Source: DATDCV01 sp036524155 (lineage in GTDB: Bacteria > Verrucomicrobiota > Verrucomicrobiia > Limisphaerales > UBA8199). Taken from it: DNA of 14,552 nt. Shown one piece after another: positions 1-7,630 of this stretch (its first letter is position 1; each line of letters starts with the position of its first letter). The notes under the pieces are model-generated. The model saw nothing but the letters and a program-made list of their open reading frames with translations, made no database searches and was not told where the DNA came from. The translations under genes and the position numbers were made by a program. Location of the stretch: the NCBI GenBank assembly GCA_036524155.1, contig DATDCV010000718.1, positions 1-14,552 of the forward strand, written 5' to 3'.

Positions 1-40
1 GGAGTAAAACGGACTTAAACGGACATAAACGGACATAAAA
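1..40. repeat. 10-bp tandem repeat, four units
   Basis: Four consecutive 10-mers of the form GGASWTAAAM lie in exact 10-base phase, the third reading GGACATAAAC. They are followed by an A-rich run to about position 54. Because TAAA tracts recur once per helical turn, the stretch could be intrinsically curved. The array is cut by the window edge, so more units may lie upstream. No function is assigned. Confidence 0.8.
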
Positions 41-61
41 AAACAAAAAACAACTGCGCGG

Positions 62-171
62 TGTCCGCTCAGTCTTGGGCCGGAACGCCGAGTCGCACTC
101 GGCTTACAAGCGGCCGTCGGCTCGTTTAAGCCCATTATCAATCGGCGTTCCAACCGATGGCTGAGGCGGCA
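62..171 (+). repeat. 110-bp palindromic repeat, copy 1 (degenerate arms)
   Basis: This element aligns without gaps to the reverse complement of 12299-12408, with 88 of 110 positions identical by my hand count. The conserved core holds a hairpin (GCCGAGT-cgc-ACTCGGC), then GGCCGTCGGC, then an AATCGGC half-hairpin. The outer arms still pair (the GGAACGCCGA and TCGGCGTTCC segments complement each other perfectly) but the right outer arm has diverged, with nine differences in its last 20 positions. A 6-bp GCGCGG occurs immediately left (56-61) and close to the right end (176-181), but this is too short and GC-rich to call a target duplication. It is probably an older copy of a dispersed, non-autonomous element. 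Confidence 0.75.
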
Positions 172-386
172 CGCCGCGCGGATGCCTCTCGGTGGTCTGC
201 CAAAAGCCCGTCCCCCGCCCGGTGCCCACTCGGCTTAATCGCGGCAGACGCTCCGTTCCAGTCTAATCGCTGTTCTCTTCCGGCTCTCACTCGCTAATTC
301 ACTCATTCACTGATTCACTAGCTCACTGGGTGCGTGCGGCTGATCTCGAAAGTTCTCGCCCCGATTAGGCGCTCCTGATAACAAAG
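172..386. other. non-coding stretch upstream of the symporter gene
   Basis: I see no credible coding frame here on either strand. It contains a short CACTCGGCTTAATCG segment (around 227-241) that resembles the core of the 110-bp repeat and could be a relic of another copy, and the 8-bp tandem repeat near 297-328. No convincing sigma-70 promoter for the downstream gene was found. Confidence 0.6.
297..328. repeat. 8-bp imperfect tandem repeat (ATTCACTN)
   Basis: Three units ATTCACTC, ATTCACTG, ATTCACTA are followed by a degenerate fourth, GCTCACTG. The repeat sits about 70 bp upstream of the symporter start. It could be a slippage product or a regulatory array; nothing in the sequence decides between these. 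Confidence 0.65.
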
Positions 387-395
387 GTGTTCGTC

Positions 396-1823
396 ATGAC
401 AGCGACTCATGAGCGTAGTGCAACGGGTGGGGCCGCCGCGTCTCCATCTGTGAAATCAAGCACCGCTCCGGTCCCCGCCACCTCCGGGTTGTCCTGGCGG
501 GAGAAAATCAGCTATGGCGTGGCCGATATGGGCTTCAATTTCTATTGGGCCAATATCAACTCCTTCCTGATGATCTTTTACACGGACGTGTTCGGGATCA
601 CGGCCGCCGCCGCGGGATCGATGTTGTTCGCGATCAAATTCTTCAACGCTTTCACCGACCCGGTTATCGGCGCCGCGGCCGATCGCACAAGGACGCGGTT
701 CGGCAAATTCCGGCCCTACCTGGTATGGGTGGCCCTGCCACTCGCGGCTGCGGGCGTGCTGACCTTCACGACCCTTAACCTCGCCGCGAACGGCAAGCTG
801 GTCTGGGCCTATGGCACTTACCTGTTCATGATGCTCTGTTACACCGGGATCAATATTCCTTACAACGCGCTCTCGGGCGTGATGTCGAGCAATCCGCAGG
901 AGCGCACCACCATTAACGGCTTGCGCTTCATTTTCGCCTTTAGCGGCGGCACCCTGGTAACGGCGGCGACGCCCTCGTTGGTAAAGTATTTGGGGGGAGG
1001 CAACGATCGGCTGGGGTGGCAGGTGACTATGGCGTTCTGGGGCCTCGCGGCGTCCTGCCTCTTTTTGCTGACCTTCTTCAATACCCGCGAGCGCATCACC
1101 CCGCCGGCCGCCCAGAAAACCAATCTGTGGCGCGACGTCAAGGACCTCGCTCAAAACCGCTCCTGGCTGGTGCTGTTTTTCCTGGCGCCGATCATCATGG
1201 TGACCATCACGCTGCGGAACGCCACGGCGGTTTATTACTTCAAGTACTACGTCGAGCGCCCGGAGCTGGTGGCGGCGTTTTTGCCGGTGTACATGGGTGC
1301 CGCGGCCGCCGGCGCGTCGCTCACACCGCTGATGACTCGGTTCATCGACAAGCGGAACCTGTTGATGTTGCTGATGGGCATAACCGGCGTATTGTCTGTC
1401 GCGTTCTTCTTTATTCCCAAAGACCAAATCACGCTGATGTTTGCTCTCCACATTGCCATCGGTCTGGCCATCGGCCCCAAATCGCCGCTGGCCTTCGCCA
1501 TGTATGCCGACACCGCCGACTACAACGAATGGCGCACCGGGCGACGGGCCACCGCGCTGACCTTTTCCGCGGCCACCTTCTCCCAAAAGCTGGGCACTGC
1601 CATCTCCGCCGCGGTGATGGGCTGGATATTCACCTCGCTGGGTTATGTCGCCAACGCGACGCAGACCGCCGAATCGCTCAAGGGCATTCTGTTGCTCATG
1701 TCCTTCATCCCGGCATTGTTCGCTTTTGCCGCCGTCGTCATCATGGTCTTTTACAGGTTGGACCGCCGGGAGATGGCGCGAATCGAAACGGATCTGAAAG
1801 GGCGAAAGGCCCGGGATAATTGA
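396..1823 (+). CDS. GPH-family (MelB-like) sugar:cation symporter, MFS
   Basis: This is an inner-membrane sugar symporter of the glycoside-pentoside-hexuronide family. The N-terminal hallmark TDPVIG...ADRTRTRFGKFRPYL aligns with the MelB region INDPIMG...RSRWGKFKPW; the Asp of TDP corresponds to a cation-site Asp of MelB. The second-half hallmark MYADTADYNEWRTGRRA is also present. About twelve hydrophobic segments fill the 475 residues, which is normal family length, after a Ser/Ala-rich cytoplasmic N-tail of about 35 residues. I chose ATG 396 because AAAGG (383-387) lies 8 nt upstream; a GTG at 387 is in frame but overlaps that ribosome site. The gene is followed after 75 bp by a GH94 phosphorylase in the same direction, so the likely cargo is that enzyme's substrate, cellobionate or a related cellulose disaccharide (inference). 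The family call is firm; the substrate is not. Confidence 0.92.
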   Translation: MTATHERSATGGAAASPSVKSSTAPVPATSGLSWREKISYGVADMGFNFYWANINSFLMIFYTDVFGITAAAAGSMLFAIKFFNAFTDPVIGAAADRTRTRFGKFRPYLVWVALPLAAAGVLTFTTLNLAANGKLVWAYGTYLFMMLCYTGINIPYNALSGVMSSNPQERTTINGLRFIFAFSGGTLVTAATPSLVKYLGGGNDRLGWQVTMAFWGLAASCLFLLTFFNTRERITPPAAQKTNLWRDVKDLAQNRSWLVLFFLAPIIMVTITLRNATAVYYFKYYVERPELVAAFLPVYMGAAAAGASLTPLMTRFIDKRNLLMLLMGITGVLSVAFFFIPKDQITLMFALHIAIGLAIGPKSPLAFAMYADTADYNEWRTGRRATALTFSAATFSQKLGTAISAAVMGWIFTSLGYVANATQTAESLKGILLLMSFIPALFAFAAVVIMVFYRLDRREMARIETDLKGRKARDN

Positions 1824-1826
1824 AAA

Positions 1827-1842
1827 GCGGAAAGTCTTCCGC
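1827..1842 (+). other. intercistronic hairpin
   Basis: GCGGAA-AGTC-TTCCGC forms a perfect 6-bp stem with a 4-nt loop, starting 3 nt after the symporter stop codon. There is no T-run after it, so it is unlikely to be a full intrinsic terminator. It may stabilise the 3' end of the symporter message or lower readthrough into the GH94 gene. Confidence 0.4.
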
Positions 1843-1898
1843 CAAACTGTCCCTGATACGGGAGCCTCCTGGCCCGGCCCCCATCATGCTCTTGAATT

Positions 1899-4256
1899 AT
1901 GTTGCGTCCCACCCATGACGGCGAGCGATTTGAACTGACCAGCCCGACGGTTATGCCGCGAGCTGCGGGTTTTCTCTGGAATCCCAAAATGATGATCCAG
2001 GTCACCTGCCGGGGCTACACCATCGCCCAGTTCATGCAGCCGGAGCCCGCGAAGTACGCGTACGCACCCAACCTCGAGGCGAAAACGTTCATGCAGCCGG
2101 AACAGCCTTATTACGCGCACCATCCCGGCCGCTTCTTCTACCTCAAAGACGAAGAGACCGGCACTCTGTTTTCCGCGCCCTACGAACCCGTGCGCGCCGC
2201 TCTTGACCGCTTCAGCTTTTCCGTTGGAAAAAGCGACCTCCGGTGGATCGTCGAAAAGGATGGGATCGCTTTGGAGATCACGTTGAGCCTGGCGCCCACT
2301 GACGCTGTCGAACTCTGGAGCGTTCGGCTTCGCAATGTGTCACGCCGGACCCGTAAACTCAGTCTGTATCCTTATTTTCCATTCGGTTACATGAGCTGGA
2401 TGAATCAGTCGGCCCGATATCGCTCCGACCTGGGCGGCGTCGTCGCCACCTGCGTGACGCCGTATCAAAAGGTCGCCGATTACTTCAAACACAAGGATTT
2501 CAAGGATCGCACTTTCTTCCTTGCCGACCAGCCGCCAGTCGCCTGGGAAGCCAGACAGGAAACCTTCGAAGGGGAAGGCGGATTGCACCGTCCTGCGGCT
2601 CTTCAGCGGGAGCAACTCTCGAACAGCGATGCCCTGTACGAAACTCCGACGGCGGTCCTGCAATACCGGTTGCGACTCTCCCCGGACGAGCCGCAGGATT
2701 ACCGGTTCATCTTCGGCCCGGCGGTTGACGACGCAGAGATGGTTCGTATGCGGGAAAGATATCTTAACCCCGGCGCGCTTCGCCGCGCAGCCGCCGAATA
2801 CGTTGCTTATGTCGCCGAAGGCAGAGGCTGCCTCGCGATCGAAACGCCTGACGCGGAATTCGACAACTTCGTCAACCACTGGCTGCCCCGCCAGGTCTTC
2901 TACCACGGCGATGTCAATCGGCTCACCACCGATCCGCAAACCCGCAATTACTTACAGGACAACATGGGGATGAGCTATATCAAGCCCCAAGTCGCCCGCG
3001 CCGCCTTCGTGCATGCTTTGAGCCAGCAGGAGCCCAGCGGCGCCATGCCCGACGGAATCGTCCTGGTCGAGGGCGCGGAACTCAAATACATCAACCAGAT
3101 CCCGCACACCGACCATTGCGTGTGGCTGCCGATTTGCCTCGAGGCTTATCTGGATGAGACCAACGACTATGACCTCCTGCAGCAAGAGGTCGAAGACCGG
3201 GCTGGACAAAGCCGCACGGTGCTGGAACGGATCAACAACGCAATGACCTGGCTGATTCAGGCTCGCGACCACCGCGGCCTGAGCTATATCGCCCAGGGCG
3301 ATTGGTGCGACCCCATGAACATGGTCGGGTACAAAGGCAAGGGTGTTTCCGGCTGGCTCTCGGTGGCGACCGCTTACGCGCTCAAAGTCTGGGCCAACAT
3401 TTGTGCCACCGAATCTCCCGGCGCACCCGTGGAAACGTTCCGGCGTGCCGCCGCCGAAATCAATGAGGCCGTCAATCGACACCTCTGGGACGGTCATTGG
3501 TTTGGCCGCGGGATAACGGACGAAGGCACGATATTCGGCGTCAACCGTGACAAAGAGGGCCGCATCTTCCTGAACCCGCAAAGCTGGGGAATTCTGGCCG
3601 GAGCTGCTGATGCCAACCAACGCAAGCTGATGCTTGGTGCGGTGGCTGACCAGCTTGAGACTCCTTACGGTGTCATGACCCTGGCTCCTGCTTTCACCGC
3701 GATGCGCGAGGATATCGGACGCGTGACGCAAAAATTTCCCGGCTCCGCCGAAAACGGCTCCGTCTATAATCACGACGCGATCTTCTATGTCTACAGCTTG
3801 TACAAGGTCGGCGAAAACGACCGCGCTTTCCGCCTGCTGCGACAGATGATCCCCGGCCCCGAGTCTGCCGATTACCTGCAACGGGGACAATTGCCGGTAT
3901 TCATCCCGAACTACTATCGTGGTGCATACCGCCAACACCCGCGCACCGCCGGCCGGTCCAGCCAGTTGTTTAACACCGGCACGGTCGCCTGGTTCTACCG
4001 GTGCCTCGTCGAGGGACTGTTCGGTCTCAAAGGCGACCGGGGCAGCCTCCTCATCGACCCTCATCTGCCCACCCATTGGGCGGACGTCAAAGTGATCCGC
4101 CATTTCCGTGGCGCCACCTTTAACGTCCGAATGCATCGTGACCGCTCGGTGGCCAAACTGCTGGTGCTGAGGGACGGTGAGCCCCTGCCTTCCAACCGGG
4201 TTATAGGCATTGAGCCGGGCCGCACTGGCCACTTGGAGGTCCGGGTTCCTGTTTAG
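1899..4256 (+). CDS. GH94 phosphorylase, probable cellobionic acid phosphorylase
   Basis: This cytoplasmic inverting phosphorylase most likely does: cellobionic acid + phosphate -> glucose 1-phosphate + gluconic acid. It has 785 residues with the GH94 layout: N-terminal beta-sandwich (about 15-300, with KMMIQVTCRGY and FMQPEQPYYAHHPGRFF), linker helices, an (alpha/alpha)6 barrel with the general-acid motif QGDWCDPMN (Asp471), and a C-terminal beta-sheet domain. Length and the absence of a signal peptide fit. Arg608 and Lys612 (GRVTQK) sit one position from Arg609 and Lys613 which, as I recall, hold the gluconate carboxylate in the Saccharophagus degradans enzyme, whose catalytic Asp is 472; the equal one-residue offset of all three supports the call. 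Cellobiose or chitobiose phosphorylase are the alternatives. No clear Shine-Dalgarno precedes ATG 1899; the conserved N-terminus begins soon after, so the start cannot be far off. The preceding symporter probably feeds it. Confidence 0.87.
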   Translation: MLRPTHDGERFELTSPTVMPRAAGFLWNPKMMIQVTCRGYTIAQFMQPEPAKYAYAPNLEAKTFMQPEQPYYAHHPGRFFYLKDEETGTLFSAPYEPVRAALDRFSFSVGKSDLRWIVEKDGIALEITLSLAPTDAVELWSVRLRNVSRRTRKLSLYPYFPFGYMSWMNQSARYRSDLGGVVATCVTPYQKVADYFKHKDFKDRTFFLADQPPVAWEARQETFEGEGGLHRPAALQREQLSNSDALYETPTAVLQYRLRLSPDEPQDYRFIFGPAVDDAEMVRMRERYLNPGALRRAAAEYVAYVAEGRGCLAIETPDAEFDNFVNHWLPRQVFYHGDVNRLTTDPQTRNYLQDNMGMSYIKPQVARAAFVHALSQQEPSGAMPDGIVLVEGAELKYINQIPHTDHCVWLPICLEAYLDETNDYDLLQQEVEDRAGQSRTVLERINNAMTWLIQARDHRGLSYIAQGDWCDPMNMVGYKGKGVSGWLSVATAYALKVWANICATESPGAPVETFRRAAAEINEAVNRHLWDGHWFGRGITDEGTIFGVNRDKEGRIFLNPQSWGILAGAADANQRKLMLGAVADQLETPYGVMTLAPAFTAMREDIGRVTQKFPGSAENGSVYNHDAIFYVYSLYKVGENDRAFRLLRQMIPGPESADYLQRGQLPVFIPNYYRGAYRQHPRTAGRSSQLFNTGTVAWFYRCLVEGLFGLKGDRGSLLIDPHLPTHWADVKVIRHFRGATFNVRMHRDRSVAKLLVLRDGEPLPSNRVIGIEPGRTGHLEVRVPV

Positions 4257-4276
4257 CCGCGCGGTTCCCTACGAAA

Positions 4277-4304
4277 TGGACAATCCGCCAAAACAGCTTA
4301 TGTT
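4277..4304 (+). promoter_or_regulatory. candidate sigma-70 promoter for agmatine deiminase
   Basis: A -35-like TGGACA (4277-4282) is followed after 16 bp by a -10-like TATGTT (4299-4304). Transcription would begin about 4311, leaving a leader of only some 8 nt before ATG 4319. It was found by eye only. It would allow the gene to be expressed separately from the sugar cassette. Confidence 0.35.
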
Positions 4305-4318
4305 CCGCCGCAATTTGT

Positions 4319-5425
4319 ATGGCCAACGACTCGCTCAACCTCAGTGAACCGGCAACCCTCGGCTTCGCCATGCCCGCGGAATGGGAACCGCACGAGGCCA
4401 CCTGGCTCGGCTGGCCGCATAACCCGACCGATTGGCCCGACAAACTGGACACCATCCGATGGGTCTATGGCGAGATGGTGCGCAAAATCACCGCCGGCGA
4501 AAAGGTGCGGCTGCTGGTTGAGCATCGAGGCCAGGAACGCCTTGCGCGACGTTACTTGAGCCGGGCCGGATGTGATGTACGGCGAGTGGATTTCCTGATA
4601 CATCCGACCAACCGCGGCTGGATGCGCGACAGCGGCCCTATCTTCGTTAGAAGAAAGGCCGCTGGAAAACAGCGGGCGCAGACCGCCATCGTCCATTTCC
4701 ATTTCAACGCCTGGGCAAAGTACGACGACTGGCAGAAGGACCGGCGCGTGCCGGAGATGGCCGCCAAAACTCTCCGGCGCCCGCTCTTCACTGCCGAAGC
4801 GAGCGGGAAGGATTTTGTCATCGAGGGCGGCGGCATTGACGTTAATGGCCGCGGGACGCTGCTAACCACCGAAGAGTGTTATCTCGACCGGAGGGTTCAG
4901 GTGCGCAACCCCGGGCTGAACCGGGCTGACTTCGAGCAGGCACTTAGAACCTATCTCGGAGTGACGAATGTTCAGTGGCTTGTGGCCGGCCCAGTCGGCG
5001 ACGACACCCACGGCCACATCGACGACATCTGCCGGTTTGTGAACCCCACCACGGTAGTGCTCGTCCGGGAAAAAAACCGGAACGACATCAATTACCGGCC
5101 ATTGGCCGAAAACTGGGAGCGTATAAAGGATTTGCGCCTCGAAAACGGCTCGAGACTGCAGGTGGTGCCGCTGCCGATGCCGGCGCCACTCTGCTTTGAC
5201 GGTTACCGGTTGCCCGCCAGCTATGCTAATTTCTACATTTCCAATGCGGCGGTGATCGTGCCCACGTTCAATGATCCCAACGACAGGATCGCGCTCGGCA
5301 CGCTGGCGGAACTCTTTTCCGACCGTCCGGTCGTGGGCATCCATGCCGTGGATCTTGTGCTGGGGTTTGGTACCCTGCATTGTTTGACCCAGCAGCAACC
5401 CGCAATCGGAGCAAGATCGAGGTAA
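4319..5425 (+). CDS. aguA: agmatine deiminase (guanidino-group-modifying / PAD family)
   Basis: The enzyme hydrolyses agmatine to N-carbamoylputrescine and ammonia, a step of arginine-derived putrescine synthesis. At 368 residues it is of normal length. Family motifs occur in order: MPAEWEPHEATWLGWPHN (18-35), WMRDSGP (101-107), EGGGID (169-174), GDDTHGHIDD (227-236, with the catalytic His in GHID), and the nucleophile Cys355 in GTLHCLTQQQP. The start ATG 4319 lacks a clear ribosome site but gives the expected N-terminus. It follows the GH94 gene by 62 bp and precedes about 316 bp of non-coding DNA. The usual partner, N-carbamoylputrescine amidohydrolase, is not in the window, so it must lie elsewhere or the pathway differs. 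Peptidyl-arginine deiminase activity of the related bacterial PAD enzymes is less likely because there is no signal peptide or extra domain. Confidence 0.93.
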   Translation: MANDSLNLSEPATLGFAMPAEWEPHEATWLGWPHNPTDWPDKLDTIRWVYGEMVRKITAGEKVRLLVEHRGQERLARRYLSRAGCDVRRVDFLIHPTNRGWMRDSGPIFVRRKAAGKQRAQTAIVHFHFNAWAKYDDWQKDRRVPEMAAKTLRRPLFTAEASGKDFVIEGGGIDVNGRGTLLTTEECYLDRRVQVRNPGLNRADFEQALRTYLGVTNVQWLVAGPVGDDTHGHIDDICRFVNPTTVVLVREKNRNDINYRPLAENWERIKDLRLENGSRLQVVPLPMPAPLCFDGYRLPASYANFYISNAAVIVPTFNDPNDRIALGTLAELFSDRPVVGIHAVDLVLGFGTLHCLTQQQPAIGARSR

Positions 5426-5741
5426 CGTCAAGCCTGGCGGCCGGGTTTGCTTTTCGCCTGCGTATTTCGCGCCTCGCACAAGCCGACAACATGTCGGCGC
5501 CCCGCCCCGCTGGAAATATCAGGGCCTGGCTGCCCTTGAGGAACTTCCTAGTCGTATCGGCGGCGGGCCTGGCCCAAAATGCAACATCTCGGGTATAACC
5601 CTTAGCGACCTGAGGATCATGTCAGCGGACCGAACGATATGTCCGGAACTGATTAGTTAAGCTTTACTTTTGCTCGGGGGTTTGTTTGAATGATCGGTGT
5701 GAGAGGTCTGTGTGGCTGAAAACTGACACCCGATACTGAAG
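5426..5741. other. intergenic region between agmatine deiminase and response regulator
   Basis: I see no credible gene here; the open frames run out of phase with the neighbouring genes and their translations resemble nothing known. A perfect hairpin GCCGAC-aacat-GTCGGC lies at 5482-5498, about 57 nt after the deiminase stop; it lacks a T-run, so it is only a possible transcript end or small repeat. The regulator's promoter probably lies in the AT-richer part (about 5640-5740), but no pair of boxes is convincing. Confidence 0.55.
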
Positions 5742-6416
5742 TTGAGTTCAAAAAAGCACACAATCAAAGTATTAGTTGCCGATGATCACCCGGTGGTGCG
5801 CAAAGGCCTGCAGTCCTGTCTTTCTAAAGAGGACCGGTTCAGGGTAGTGGGCGAAGCGGCTACCGGCGAGGAAGCGATCGAAAAAGCGCTGACGCTGGCG
5901 CCCGACGTGGTATTGATGGACATCTCCATGCCGGGGATGAATGGGCTGGAGGCGACACAACGGTTGCGACATGCGGCTCCCGGTATCAAAGTCATTATCC
6001 TCTCCGTCCACAACAACCGGGATTACATCTTCCGCATCATCCAGGCCGGGGCCCACGGCTATGTGTCCAAGGAAGCCTCCACCGACGCACTGTTCCGGGC
6101 CATCGATTCGGTCCAAACCGGACAGACATTCTTCAGCCCGGAAATCGCCCAGGCTGCCTTGCACCAGTTGGTTCAGAGCGGCGGCAAGAAAGAGCCTTTT
6201 GACCAACTCACGGCGCGCGAACGCGAAGTGCTCGTGTTGATCGCCGAAGGCAAGAGCAATAAAGAGATCGCCACCAAACTGGGAATCGGCGTGCGCACAA
6301 TCGAAACGCACCGCGAGCGCATCATGCGCCGCCTTGATATCCATTCGGTCGCCGGCCTGACAAAATTTGCGATTGCCAACGGCTTGATCGCGTTGGAATC
6401 GGAGCGGGCGATTTAA
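5742..6416 (+). CDS. NarL/FixJ-type response regulator (REC + LuxR HTH)
   Basis: A two-component transcription regulator of 224 residues, standard for the family. The receiver domain (about 8-125) has the acidic pair Asp14-Asp15, phospho-acceptor Asp60 in LMDISMPGMNG, Ser88 and Lys110 (YVSKE). The C-terminal LuxR-type helix-turn-helix (about 155-212) shows LTAREREVLVLIAEG, SNKEIA and VRTIETHRERIMRRL. The frame is closed upstream by a TGA at 5724, so the start must be non-ATG; TTG 5742 fits the usual N-terminus, with CTG 5736 as alternative. No kinase gene lies next to it. The hybrid kinase at the window end carries its own receiver domain and is 6 kb away, so a pairing cannot be claimed. The targets are unknown. 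Confidence 0.93.
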   Translation: MSSKKHTIKVLVADDHPVVRKGLQSCLSKEDRFRVVGEAATGEEAIEKALTLAPDVVLMDISMPGMNGLEATQRLRHAAPGIKVIILSVHNNRDYIFRIIQAGAHGYVSKEASTDALFRAIDSVQTGQTFFSPEIAQAALHQLVQSGGKKEPFDQLTAREREVLVLIAEGKSNKEIATKLGIGVRTIETHRERIMRRLDIHSVAGLTKFAIANGLIALESERAI

Positions 6417-6417
6417 C

Positions 6418-6434
6418 GAACGCGGCGGACGTTC
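6418..6434. terminator. weak hairpin between two convergent genes
   Basis: GAACG-cggcgga-CGTTC lies in the 16-bp gap between the converging regulator and glycosylase stop codons, overlapping the glycosylase stop. Its position suits a shared transcript end, but the stem is only 5 bp and neither strand has a proper U-run. If it terminates at all, it is inefficient or factor-assisted. Confidence 0.25.
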
Positions 6435-7362
6435 AGGCTGGTTTGAGAAAAAAATTCTGCTGCTTTTGGCTGATCGGCATCCCCAGCTTCCCCATCACTT
6501 GCAGCATATCTTCCCAGACCCGGCGCCGTTCGCTGAGCGCCTGGTTGCGAAGCAGATACGCCGGATGGTAGGTCGGCATCAGGGGAGTGTCTCGGTAGGT
6601 ACGCCAGTTGCCGCGCAGCCGCGTGATCCCGATGGTCTTCCCCAGCAAACCCTCTACTGCCGTCGCGCCCAGCGCCACGATCACCTGCGGCTTGATCAAA
6701 TCGATTTGTTCGTGCAAATACGGGATGCAGGTCGCCATTTCCTCTGGCGTCGGCTTCCGGTTCCCCGCCGCCTGGCCCGGGGTATCTGGGCGGCATTTTA
6801 GTATGTTGGCGATATAAACCGATTCACGGCTCAGCCCCATCGCCTGAATGATCTTCGTCAGCAACTGGCCCGCCTTGCCCACGAACGGCTCGCCTTGCTG
6901 ATCTTCATCGGCTCCCGGCGCCTCGCCGACAAACATGAGCCGCGCGTCGAGGCTGCCGACGCCAAACACCACGCTCCGGCGTGCCGCCACCAGGTGGGGA
7001 CACTTGACACAGGCCATCGCGCGCTGGCGCAACTCCGCGAACGCGGCGGTTTTTTCAGGGCTCGCCGTGGTTACCGTGGACGGGGCTCCAGGGCCAGCTA
7101 CTGGCTCAACCGGCTGAAGGGGTAGAGGTGGTTCCTGGGCCGGTTTCGGGGAAACCGTGGGCCGGGTCGATGACGCCGGCTGTGGCACCGGGCGCTGCGG
7201 CCTTGGAACTGCCGCCGTTGGTCCCAAACTCGCTCGGCGGGCAAGAGCCGTGAATTCAGACAGGATTTGGGCTGAGACCGGCACGAACCGCGCGCCTTGC
7301 GCCTTTAGTTCCTGCAGGTGCTGGATTGTGGCTTCGAGCAACTGGCGGTACGCTTCCGTCAT
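6433..7362 (-). CDS. type 4 uracil-DNA glycosylase with N-terminal extension
   Basis: A 4Fe-4S DNA-repair glycosylase that removes uracil from DNA. The catalytic domain occupies about residues 106-295 of 309. It has the motif GEAPGADEDQQGEPFVGKAG (146-165), the second motif HPAYLLRN (266-273), and four cluster cysteines: Cys118 and Cys121 (CVKC), Cys190 (NILKCRPD) and Cys212. Before it come a helical segment (1-45) and a long Pro/Ala/Thr-rich linker (about 48-100), so the protein is roughly 100 residues longer than the minimal thermophile enzymes. The N-terminal helix could bind a partner such as a clamp or polymerase (inference). It starts 25 bp after a small Cys-containing gene read in the same direction, probably one operon driven from about 7655. 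It converges on the response regulator. Confidence 0.93.
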   Translation of the reverse strand: MTEAYRQLLEATIQHLQELKAQGARFVPVSAQILSEFTALARRASLGPTAAVPRPQRPVPQPASSTRPTVSPKPAQEPPLPLQPVEPVAGPGAPSTVTTASPEKTAAFAELRQRAMACVKCPHLVAARRSVVFGVGSLDARLMFVGEAPGADEDQQGEPFVGKAGQLLTKIIQAMGLSRESVYIANILKCRPDTPGQAAGNRKPTPEEMATCIPYLHEQIDLIKPQVIVALGATAVEGLLGKTIGITRLRGNWRTYRDTPLMPTYHPAYLLRNQALSERRRVWEDMLQVMGKLGMPISQKQQNFFLKPA

Positions 7363-7387
7363 GGGAACACTCTAACGCCCGTAAAGT

Positions 7388-7609
7388 TCAGCCTCGCCTC
7401 ACCACTCGGCCCTTGACCTGGCGGCGAATCCTGCCCATCTGTTCGGCCAGGCTCTTCTCCACAGAATCTCTCCAAACCATGCGGCACTCGCAGTCTTTGT
7501 TCGGGCACCGCTCGAGCCTCGCCAGTTGCTTGCGCCGCGCCCGCACCAGGATGTTCAATCGCATCAGCTCTGCCTCAAGTTCCGCCGCACGCTCTGGTTT
7601 GCTCTTCAT
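7388..7609 (-). CDS. small conserved-looking protein with CPNKDCEC motif
   Basis: A 73-residue basic protein I cannot name. Residues 5-33 form a predicted coiled-coil helix rich in Glu, Arg and Leu. They are followed by CPNKDCECR (Cys35, Cys40, Cys42), a compact thiol cluster that could bind a metal, then a second basic helix ending in RRQVKGRVVRRG. Support for its being real: a good minus-strand promoter just upstream, tight spacing (25 bp) to the uracil-DNA glycosylase gene, and a sensible helix-knuckle-helix composition. The basic tail would suit nucleic-acid binding. A role alongside the glycosylase is only a guess from position. There is no obvious Shine-Dalgarno before ATG 7609. Confidence 0.65.
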   Translation of the reverse strand: MKSKPERAAELEAELMRLNILVRARRKQLARLERCPNKDCECRMVWRDSVEKSLAEQMGRIRRQVKGRVVRRG

Positions 7610-7630
7610 TTATGCCAAAAATTCCCGACT

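Noticed and set aside
1..40. Possible CRISPR array
   Set aside because: Units are 10 bp with no spacers and no cas genes nearby; it is a simple tandem repeat.
456..1586. Minus-strand open frame (376 codons) opposite the symporter
   Set aside because: Gly/Arg/His-rich antisense translation with no family resemblance, fully covered by the GPH transporter.
2952..4232. Long minus-strand open frame (426 codons) opposite the GH94 gene
   Set aside because: It lies inside the phosphorylase coding region in an antisense frame and has no domain motif; high GC content explains its length.
5380..5598. Short plus-strand open frame overlapping the agmatine deiminase end
   Set aside because: It begins inside the deiminase gene in another frame and has no motif or ribosome site; it is probably chance.
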